Source: Pyrenophora tritici-repentis (taxonomy: Eukaryota > Ascomycota > Dothideomycetes > Pleosporales > Pleosporaceae). From it: a stretch of DNA of 64,000 bases. Under the pieces are notes generated by a model that saw only the letters and a program-made list of their open reading frames with translations, was not told the origin of the DNA and did no database searches. The translations under genes and the position numbers were made by a program. Below, in pieces: positions 56,485-64,000 of this stretch (positions are counted from its first letter, which is position 1; the number at the start of each line of letters is the position of its first letter). The stretch lies in the NCBI RefSeq assembly GCF_003171515.1, contig NC_089392.1:2542001-2606000 (forward strand). Direction: 5' to 3'.

Positions 56485-57424
56485 TTACAACCTAGCCTTG
56501 TCGTCTAATAACGGTATCCCCACCGCCGCCTCCAACTCCTTGACAGCATCCTTTGTCTTGCCCAGATTCACCTTGATAGTCCTCAACCCCGTCTTCTTAG
56601 CAAACTTCAGATTGATACCGATATCATCCAAGAACAGCGTATCTTCTGCCGTCACAATTCCCATGCCCCTCTCCCTCGCAATCTTATCCATCTCCCTCAC
56701 CGCCAACTTATACGCCTCTGGATCTGGTTTTCTCACACCGACCGCCGCGGAGCCAAGGAATATGTCGAAACACTTTGTAATGTCCCCGGAATCATTCGCA
56801 TACGGGTTCGGCGCAGGGGGATGAATGATATCCTTGGTGTACAGCTCTCCCTCATCGTCCAGGATACCGGCGGGGAAGGTGACGTTGTTGCTAAAAGCAC
56901 CAAGAACAAACCTGCCGCTTTGCCCTAGCTTTCGCAGCGCAGGATACATGTATGGATCCGGTGCACGGCTGAGCTTCATCATACGCCAAAACAGCTTCTT
57001 CGCATCAATTTCAGGGACCGTCGGCTTGCCACCGGCAGTCGCCTGCCCGCCTCCAGCGCTTTCTTGTTGTGCGAGGCGCTGAAAGTACTCGGACCATACT
57101 TCCGGTCGCGATAGTTGTTGTTTGAACGAAGCGAACCAGTCGTCGTTCAGTTCAACTTCGCCGCGCTCGATGAGCTGCCATGCTCCTGTGTCGTGGGGCC
57201 CTTTTTGGATCGCGAAGTTGATGTAGCCAACGGGTATCTTGTTTTCGATCTCGTAGTCGAGGATTGCTTGGAAGGGGCTTTTGAGCTTTGAGCAGGACAT
57301 GTTAGCGGATTTGTCCAAGCACAAGAGGTACTGCCACGGTGAGGAAGCGTGAGATGTTTGAACGTACGACTACCCCGCCAATGTCGAAAAGGATGGCCTT
57401 GGGTGGCTTTGATGCAGAATTCAT
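56485..57424 (-). CDS. HAD-superfamily hydrolase (epoxide hydrolase N-domain-like)
   Basis: Start at ATG 57424. Exon 1 (57424-57368) encodes MNSASKPPKAILFDIGGVV with the HAD nucleophile Asp in LFDIGG. The intron starts GTACGT at 57367. Two acceptors keep the frame; the better one ends at 57286 (82-nt intron), as it has a GCTAAC branch site shortly before it and joins directly to KSPFQAILDYE, the usual continuation of this family. The alternative is a 37-nt intron ending at CAG 57331. Other HAD motifs follow: Asn/Ser loop GAFSNN, Lys in RKPDPEAY, and the acidic LFLDDIGIN. The 285-residue product resembles the HAD domain of epoxide hydrolase/ACAD10-type phosphatases; the substrate is unknown. 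Confidence 0.85.
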
Positions 57425-58060
57425 GCTTGATGGAGATCAGAGAAACGACAGGCCTCACTATGAAGGTATCATGGCGGTTTGTACGGGTACATTGCGTTCG
57501 GCGATAGAGGAGGCATGGAGGTCGAGGGACCTCGGCACGGATAAGCTCTCTCGCTAACTTAGTCTGATCGTCATTCGTTGCCGACCCGGAATGACATCAA
57601 CAAGTAGTGACCTACTACTACTGAGTCTATTTCCATCGAACGACCGATTAACTCACACTGGCACATCAGGTGCCGGATGAAGCTTTGGCTCTGGTTCTTA
57701 ACTCAACAAAAATTGCTGGCACATCCTGTTCCCTGCCTTCTCCAGCGTACGTGGGTTAGCACATTGATTGAAAACGACACGACTATGTCTCATAAACGCT
57801 TGGACGGCGCGATTGGATCCCGAAGCAATCAAACTACCCAATGCTGCTCGTATATCACATTACCCCAAAATTTCGAATTGGTGTAAATGTTCATATTCAT
57901 TTTCTATGGTATATACCCAGGTACCAGCCTGAGTAACCCAATTCCCCTCTAAATCCATATATAAGCGAGTAAAAAATGTTACGTCTAATCTTGGTATCCA
58001 AGTCAAGCAACACCTAACTCCAAAAGAAAAAAACAGCCCGTCCGACTCACCTCGAAGCAC
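57425..58060. other. Intergenic
   Basis: About 640 bp with no supported gene. Confidence 0.45.
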
Positions 58061-58073
58061 TCAAGACCTCGGA

Positions 58074-58400
58074 GGCAGCTTGACTACGATCGTAGCCGAC
58101 TTCTTCTCCTTGAACAGGAATTTGGTGTCTGGCTTCGTCTTGGTCCACTGCAAATCCTTCTCCTCGGCAAGAGTCTCACCCATGATTGGGTCATCAGGCT
58201 TCGTCCACACCTTCCGAGTTGACTCCTCAGGCAACTTGACCACAATCTTGGCCAACTTCTTCTCCTTGAACAGAAATTTGGTGTCAGGCTTCGACTTGAT
58301 CCACTGCAGGTCCGTTTCCTCAACCTGCAGCTCCGTCTCCTCGATAAGTGACTGGACCATGATCGCGGCACCAGGCTTCGTTCACACCTCCCGAGTGTCG
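58074..58400. repeat. Imperfect tandem repeat of about 155-170 bp in coding sequence
   Basis: Two units (from 58074 and from 58229) share the segments encoding L-Q-W-(T/I)-K-(T/S)-K-P-D-T-K-F-L-F-K-E-K-K and V-V-K-L-P on the minus strand. A third, partial unit with the TR(K/E)V-x-TKP part reaches the region near 58390. They belong to the pseudogene at 58061-59249. Confidence 0.8.
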
Positions 58401-58951
58401 TTCTTCGGCAGGCAAAAAGTCGCTTTCTTGTCGTACAAACCCGGCCCATTGTGGAGCCGAGTCTGAGCAAAGGATTCTCCAGTCGGATAGCCCGCATGGC
58501 GAACAGAGGCAGGAGTCTGATGCTTTGGAGCATTCTTGGTTTTCTTGCTCTTCTTGCTCTCGGTCCGTACCGGGGGTTCGATGTGCTCGAGACCCTGGTG
58601 GCCCAGGTCTTGGAGAGAAGCTTGGTGGTTGAAGTAAGCGATCTGGGAGTTTGTTAGCTCGTACAGTTCATGATAGACTTCCCCTTTGATTAGGATGTGA
58701 ATCAACATCTGCTCAACCTCTACAGGAGTGATGAAGCCGTAGACGCTGAAATAGCCAATGTTCTCGGCCAGCTTGTCCATGAGAGCATGCTCTTCGATAA
58801 ACGCTGATACCAAGGCCTCAACATCAGCCACCGTGGATGGGTAGTAGTGCAGGTAGGCTGTAAGTGCGGACACACCCGATATGGGTAGGCTTATCATCTG
58901 CTGCACCGGTATTTGCACCGGAATCGGCGTAGTGTTGTCCGAGTTGCCTGC

Positions 58952-59125
58952 CTCATCATCAGAGATGTCAACAAGCAAGTCAAGCTGGCTTGATTCTTAT
59001 CGATTGCAGATCACAGACAATATAGAGGCTCGTGCACAGTGGCACGTCCCAGAGAATGGTCTGTGATCTGCAATCGATAAGAATCAAGCCAGCTTGACTT
59101 GCTTGTTGACATCTCTGCTCATCAT
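58952..59125. mobile_element. Fold-back MITE with 59-bp perfect inverted repeats and 8-bp target duplication
   Basis: The element occupies 58960-59117 (158 bp). Its left arm, 58960-59018, is the exact reverse complement of its right arm, 59059-59117, over 59 bp, with a 40-bp loop. The ends read CAGAGATGTCAACAAGCAAG. It is flanked by CTCATCAT on both sides (58952-58959 and 59118-59125). CAG termini and an 8-bp duplication point to the hAT superfamily; the terminal sequence differs from the family at 44.9 and 46.5 kb. The perfect arms suggest a recent insertion. It interrupts a minus-strand coding frame. Confidence 0.92.
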
Positions 59126-59249
59126 CAGTCCTATGTTCTGAATCGCGTGTCTCAGACACTGGCGATGAAGACGCGGATGAATCTGGCGTGACATCAATGA
59201 TGAACCGAGTCAAACGCATGAGAGACATTCGAGATCGAAGTCTGTTCAT

Positions 59250-59765
59250 CGTGATGAATTGATTTCGTGGTATGAATGGGAGTTGTTGTGGGTAGAACCT
59301 GTTGTGGGTAGAACTACATAATCTGATTACACTTATATAGCCATGATCGTTGAATCATTCTAGGCGAACCATAAGCTGCACATAGGTGAAATTTGAAACA
59401 TTGTAAGTGAAGTATAGGCTGCACATGGTTGAAAGCTGGCGCATTGTAAGTGAACCATAAGTTCAACATGGTGATTTCACAATGGTCAGAAAGAAGTACT
59501 ACACAATGAGATTGATTGGTACTGAATATCGTCAACCAGTGAATATGTGTTTCAGATTGCTATATACAATGTCCCATGCCTCCAAGGGCAATACTTGTTT
59601 CAGAATACTACATAAAATGCCTTATACCTCCGAGGGCATCTCGAAAGACTCTATTTCTCTGAACATGTAGTTAGATATTAAAACACAAAACAGTGCTGAT
59701 ATATACTATAGCACTTCTCCACGCCGACTATTGGTACTGAGACCTCGGCAATCCCAAAAAACCTC
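59250..59765. other. Intergenic
   Basis: AT-richer gap. Short direct repeats of TGTAAGTGAA(C/G) with ATAAG/ATAGGCTGCACAT are seen near 59370-59465, three loose copies. No gene. Confidence 0.5.
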
Positions 59766-60533
59766 CTAATTCTTCTTCAAGAAGTCGTGAAACACAGCAC
59801 GGATGTACAGCTCCTTGCCCTTCTGCTTAACCAGGTCATAAGCCTGCTGAGTACGGCAATAGATAAGACCCTTCAACTTCGCAGCCGTCGGAAAATGGCG
59901 AGAAAGCATATGCTTCTGCCAAATCCCGATCAGCTGGTTCTGTCCGCGCTCATGCATCTGTTGCATCTCCGTCTCAATGAACAGATCGATGTAGCCCCCT
60001 GCAGGCTGGGTGCTCAAAACATCAAACTTGATGATGTTGCCGATCACAGCGTCAATCATCTCAGGAGTGTTGACAATCTTCCAAACCGTTTCAACATCAA
60101 TCTCATTGACGGGCTCAGTGCGGAGACGAAACTTGATGTGGGATAGATAAGAATCGGCACCGTTGTCGTTGTTCGTTGCCAGGAAGTGGTAGGTAAGAAT
60201 TTCCTCAGCGATGGTTGGGTGCGCTGGGTCGGCCGCGAAGTCGCAAGATTGGTTTGGCATGTTGGGCTGACTTTTTGGTTGCAGGTTGAGACCCAGGCAG
60301 TTGCGTTCTAGGAAACTGAGTATGGGGAGATTATGCGTGCCTTTTTCCCTACACGAGCTGACATTGTGAAGATAAGTCTGCAAGCCTGCGGCGCCTTGAG
60401 TGAAGACTGCCATGAGGGGTACTCTGACCTTTCCTGCAGAGTTCCTTGCCCGAGTACAAGGTGAAACAACCCTCCCGAGTATGTTGCCTTTCACAGAAGT
60501 TCTGCGAACACTGTTATAGTGGTCTGATGACAT
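59766..60533 (-). CDS. Unknown protein, probable relative of the gene at 58061-59249
   Basis: The open frame is 255 residues. The first 90 look like a weakly conserved leader, and an internal Met (MPNQSCDFAADP) could be the real start, giving about 165 residues. The core is helical: DVETVWKIVNTPEMIDAVIGNIIKFDV, then FIETEMQQMHERGQNQLIGIW. In spacing and pattern (VE...MID...NI..F.V) this resembles VEALVSAFIEEHALMDKLAENIGYFSV in the pseudogene upstream. No domain or signal peptide is recognised. The function is unknown. Confidence 0.5.
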   Translation of the reverse strand: MSSDHYNSVRRTSVKGNILGRVVSPCTRARNSAGKVRVPLMAVFTQGAAGLQTYLHNVSSCREKGTHNLPILSFLERNCLGLNLQPKSQPNMPNQSCDFAADPAHPTIAEEILTYHFLATNNDNGADSYLSHIKFRLRTEPVNEIDVETVWKIVNTPEMIDAVIGNIIKFDVLSTQPAGGYIDLFIETEMQQMHERGQNQLIGIWQKHMLSRHFPTAAKLKGLIYCRTQQAYDLVKQKGKELYIRAVFHDFLKKN

Positions 60534-60663
60534 TGTGTTTTGTATATATAGTTAAGATGCATCGTTTATTTCACCTGGGTATATGTATTGGAATGCACGA
60601 AAGCTATTCAGTCGAGAATGTCAATTTCAGGTGTTGTTCAGACCCTTATATTTCTTTCGTTAA

Positions 60664-61683
60664 TCAGTTCAGCGCCTCCCAACTCAGCTCATAGCCAAAG
60701 ACAGTACGGCGGAGAAGCTCATCCTAATTCTCGTCAGTGACATTGTGAAATATCTGCTCGGAACACTTACTCCTGGGTCTTCTTCGAACATTACCTTGTC
60801 CATGACATGCTCAAATGTCTTGGTAACGGTGAAACCAGACTCTTTGGCCAAAGTGAAAAAGGCCAAGTCCTTTTCGTAAAGCCATGGTCGATAGGGAGTA
60901 AAGAAGACGTAGGCTCGCGATGCCGGTGATTTCTTCAATGTCAGTTGCACAGTCTTGATAAGTTTGCCATGCTCTGAGTGGTTGAAGAGGAGATCGGCCA
61001 AGATGAGTACATCGAAGCCGGACTTATCAGTCAGATGTTTCGTCAAGTCTTCGATAGATGCACCCCAAAGATAGCCCTGTACATGCATCAGTGACGTTCG
61101 CCAACACTAGGCGCAGTCACAAACCTCTGCTACAATTTTGGGCGGCTGAGACAAAAGTTCGCAATGGTCAATGTTGTACCGTAGGTTTTCAACCAATTCG
61201 GCATCTGGGTAGTCCGTGACAACTGTCTGGGCAGCACCATTCAGAGCACAGACAAGGCTGGGAAGCCCGGCTCCAGCGCCAAGTTCGAGTATTGTTCGGC
61301 CTTTTACGAGCTCCCCTGCTCTCTCTTCAAGATATGCGGAGATAATCCGCCCCGCATTCCACAGGAAGTGACCCTAAACGTGTCAGTGAGTGAGTGTGGA
61401 ATAGCATGGAGCCGCCAGAAATGCATAAGCCTATCTGATGACTCGTGTCCCCGAGAGAGTTGTGTGTCCTTGTGGATGACAAAAAAAGTTCCATAGTTTG
61501 TTTCGGGCTGGATGAGGCTAAACAGAGTCTTACCCACAACGGATTGTGTCCCACAAGTCGAACAGTGAGCTCCTTACCGGAAAGCAGTTGATGAGACGCG
61601 AACGTCGCCTGCTTTTCTGGTTCATAAAAACCCGTGGGTTCTTGGAACAGGTCCAAGCCCTCCTCATCAGCCTCTGAAGACAT
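60664..61683 (-). CDS. EFM7: Protein N-terminal/lysine methyltransferase EFM7 (NNT1 family)
   Basis: Four exons on the minus strand (61683-61534, 61373-61125, 61076-60771, 60723-60664) with introns of 160, 48 and 47 nt (GTAAGA...TTTAG, GTTTGT...TACAG, GTAAGT...ATTAG); all joins are phase 0 and give 254 residues. The N-terminus reads GLDLFQEPTGFYEPEKQ, which is characteristic of the Nnt1/Efm7 family. The SAM-binding motif I is TILELGAGAGLPS and the motif II region VVTDYPDAELVENL; later LILADLLFNHSEH and FTPYRPW are typical of the family. Yeast Efm7 methylates the N-terminus and Lys2 of elongation factor eEF1A in the cytosol. The protein ends GYELSWEALN. Confidence 0.95.
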
Positions 61684-63160
61684 TGCGAAAATTGTACGGT
61701 GACGAGACGGTGGTCTTGGCGAAGATGGTATTTTGGTATTTTGACGGAACCGCCATCGCAAGTGGCACGTGCCCCACTAGCCACCACTTGGCCTATCTGG
61801 GCAGCCTTCCAGAAGACCCTTTGTCTGCTAGACTGGGCGTCATCACCGTCATCTAGTTAGCACATCTTCAGGCACCATGTCTGTATCATTGCCATTCCGT
61901 AGCCTTAGAACCGAGTGCCGCGCTGATGCCGTGGTGAAGCCCAGCTCGAAGCCAATCCGTAGCGACGTCATGCTGTTCAAGCCGCGATACCGTACCCGCT
62001 GCTTGCCACTGTAGAGCTATTCGCATATATCCGGAGGTCCAGTCGCACGCACACAGGGCAGCGACAGGAGTCATCGCTGCGTTCACCTGATCAAAGCGAG
62101 ATGTAGTAGGGTTTCATTCGGCGACGCCCGAAGCCTATATCCGGCAGTCGCAGCATTGTTTCCACGGTTCCTCAAGCGACGATAGTAGGCGTCGGCCCTC
62201 GACGGTCAACAACCTGACATCCAGGACACCCGTCATAACACCGCCATAATTTCTCCGCTCATTTAAGACACACCGGTCAAGCTTTGTTTCTCAAGACAGT
62301 CCTTTGTTTCTCAAACAAAGCCTCTACTTCTGAAGCAACTAAGACCACTTAGTAAGAAACTTGCTCACGCTAAGACACTAAGCCTAATTCATCTCTCGTC
62401 GAACGTCGCAACCATCCACTTCACGATAGCCCTCAGCACCCACGAGCGAGTTCCCGCGCCTTGCCTCCGCAGTCCCACCCCGCCGCGCGAAGAAGCAAGT
62501 GGGAAGATCCCTTTTGCGGCCTGGGATATCATCGCTCCAAGCCTCGGCCGACGCTGATCTCAGGCAAATCGTCTTTCTCTTGACAACACCTTGGATGGGA
62601 ATTTAGTCATCTGGACCTCTACCGTACTTCTCGTCCCAGTCCATCCTACCCGATAACCCTGGCGCTATCGCTGGGCCTAGGTAATTCCGACGGTTGCCGT
62701 GCATGCGACCCAGATCCAGCTTGCACCCGTCCCCTGCCAAAGATCGCTGCATTAACCAACCCGTGCGCTTACACAGTCTCAACGCCAACATTGCGGTAGG
62801 CCGTGGGCTATCTTCAGGGTCCTCAACTTTCCAGCCACCCGGAGCTGGACCCTTCATTACGCAGGCTAGGTCGGTAGCGAAACCTGTCTCACATTAGGAC
62901 ACCCACAGCAGATCACCAGCGAGCTCGAGGGCCACTTTCCCATCTGACTAGAACCGGACGTCTCGCCAGGCTACCTGTGGGATCCCGCGCGACACGCCAC
63001 TGTACCCCTCTGTGACCCGTTTTCACGTGCGCGGTGCACCCTAAAACCGGCCACCACTCCCGCCCAACAGCTGGATTATTCTTCGCTCCCGACACGGCGC
63101 AACTGGTGCTTCCTTGTTGCAAAGTGAGCACGTTTCTTTGAGCTCAATTTTTCCCGCGTC
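61684..63160. other. Long upstream region of the copper-fist gene
   Basis: About 1.5 kb with no supported gene. A 13-bp direct repeat CTTTGTTTCTCAA occurs at 62282-62294 and 62302-62314. Much of it may be the 5' leader and promoter of the copper-fist gene at 63161 and the promoter of EFM7 at its left end. Confidence 0.45.
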
Positions 63161-64000
63161 ATGTGGGCCGAAGTTAATGGAGAGCGCAAGAAGGTCGCAT
63201 GGTAGGCTTACTTTTTCTCCTTCCCCGCTGTATCGTCTTTCCGTCTTGCAATCTTAGCTCGTGCTCTTCGTTGTACACACCCAGCACGCCTTTATGACCT
63301 ACATACGGCGCCGTTACTCTTCCACAATTTATACACACTAACACAGTGTAGCGGTCCATGCATCCGCGGTCATCGCTCGTCCAAATGCGATCACAGAGAT
63401 CGAGTGTTGGTGGAAGTTCGAAAACCCGGTCGACCATTGAGCAGCTGCCCACACCCGACTGGCTCTTGTAGTTGTGAGCGTGTTGTTATCAATTATACGA
63501 TACCAAAAAGCTCGGAATGTGGCTGTCCTTCTGAGAGAGCACCGCCTACAGCTACTGTCGTTGGCAACAGTCGAATCTCGAAACCTAGACGGAAGTCTGC
63601 CGCAGTCAACACCTTCAACATAGAGAAGGCTATTCGAACTGGCCTGGATGCCGACACCGAGACTTCATCGATCACGCACACCCCCTCCGAGACTAGCGGT
63701 AGCAATGCAACTTCACTCCCTTCAAGTGCCAGCTCGACTCCACGCTTACTCCCGGCGCAACATGAGGCCATTTCCAGCTGTTGTAAACCCAAACCGGCTC
63801 TGCCACCAGTTCAAGAAGGAGGGTGCTGTGGTAAGAAATCAAAACCTGCCCCAGAGCCGCCGGTGCAAAATAAGTCTTGTTGTTCCAGCTCGAGCAAACC
63901 AGCAAGCGCGCCTGCAAACCATCAGCCTAATGGTTACCAACACATCGGACAGCAGTTTCAGTTCCCCGCACAGCCACAGTTCATGATGTCACAGTATCAG
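63161..64000 (+). CDS. Copper-fist transcription factor (3' end beyond window)
   Basis: Exon 1 is 63161-63201 (MWAEVNGERKKVA plus two bases). A 150-nt intron (GTAGGC...GTGTAG, with a CTAAC near its end) leads to exon 2 from 63352, which runs open to the window edge. The junction reads VAC-GPCIRGHRSSKCDH, and the domain continues as RDRVLVEVRKPGRPLSSCPHP, the zinc-binding copper fist with its KxGRP DNA-minor-groove motif. Cys clusters follow (CSCE, CGCP, then SCCKP, GCCGK and SCCSS), likely Cu(I)-binding as in GRISEA/Mac1-type regulators of copper uptake or in Ace1/Cuf1 types. The first exon is short but supplies the conserved Cys, so the splice is well supported. A Gln-rich region begins near the end of the window. 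Confidence 0.85.

Larger units (their letters stand above)
58061..59249 (-). pseudogene. Unknown gene broken by a fold-back element and a nonsense codon
   Basis: Three minus-strand frames form one gene. The first starts at 59249 (MNRLRSRMSL), rich in Ser, Thr and Asp, and runs into the mobile element at 58960-59117. Removing the element plus one 8-bp duplication (166 bp) joins TDDE to AGNSD in one frame and restores an open reading frame to a TGA at 58382-58384. Past that TGA, in the same frame, the code stays open to 58061. The TGA sits where a parallel repeat copy has TGG (TRKVWTKP against TREV-stop-TKP), so it is a nonsense change. The whole, with the insertion removed, is 341 codons including both stops. 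The centre has a helical region; the C-terminal part repeats the KPDTKFLFKEKK unit twice. A related gene lies at 59766. Function unknown. Confidence 0.65.

Noticed and set aside
57331..57367. 37-nt intron in the HAD gene
   Set aside because: Keeps the frame but would be unusually short and inserts extra residues before the conserved SPFQAILDYE; the 82-nt intron with a branch site is preferred, though not proven.
1..64000. CRISPR arrays, bacterial operons, rRNA genes
   Set aside because: No regularly spaced short repeats and no rRNA-like sequence; the genes have fungal introns, so bacterial features are not expected.

Overview
The window is nuclear DNA of a filamentous ascomycete fungus, most likely a dothideomycete of the Pleosporales type. 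That placement is an inference from the gene content: a three-domain trpC, an Fta4-like kinetochore subunit, a HET-NACHT-ankyrin gene, Zn2Cys6 and copper-fist regulators, and several very short GT-AG introns of 45-82 nt, some with a CTAAC branch site. No search was run. Most genes here are split by such introns, so several proteins only appear once exons are joined. The exon borders given were worked out by hand from frame and splice signals.

Layout. 0-21 kb is gene-dense housekeeping sequence: the first codons of a Zn2Cys6 regulator (cut by the left edge) divergent from an MFS transporter, a BRCT plus WGR-like protein, trpC, the nucleoporin NUP192 (divergent from trpC), an unknown membrane protein, the DNA glycosylase NTH1, a Rossmann-fold oxidoreductase-like protein and a Gln/Pro-rich protein. 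21-28 kb holds a possible inverted-repeat element, a CSC1/OSCA-type channel and Fta4. 28.6-32.4 kb holds two cytochrome P450 genes in the same orientation; the first lacks the heme-ligand cysteine. 34-37 kb is a broken HET-NACHT-ankyrin gene. 37.8-43.9 kb returns to conserved genes: a DUF676 lipase, REX3, the KEOPS subunit Pcc1 and a small probable mitochondrial protein.

43.9-49.2 kb is gene-poor. It carries two copies of a short inverted-repeat element family with perfect 8-bp target duplications (hAT-like MITEs) and a pol III-like A-box/B-box/T-run sequence. 49.2-53.5 kb has a GT25-type glycosyltransferase divergent from the palmitoyltransferase PFA3. 53.9-60.5 kb is an accessory segment of small unknown genes: two tandem paralogues, one with an in-frame stop followed by 121 further open codons; a HAD hydrolase; a gene broken by a nonsense codon and by a near-perfect fold-back transposon with an 8-bp duplication; and a probable relative of that gene. 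The right end has the methyltransferase EFM7/NNT1 and the start of a copper-fist transcription factor that runs off the window.

The strongest unusual signals are the 59-bp-arm fold-back element inside a coding sequence (58960-59117), the two-copy MITE family, the P450 without its cysteine ligand, and the decayed reading frames with C-to-T or G-to-A type stops, some of which fit repeat-induced point mutation.
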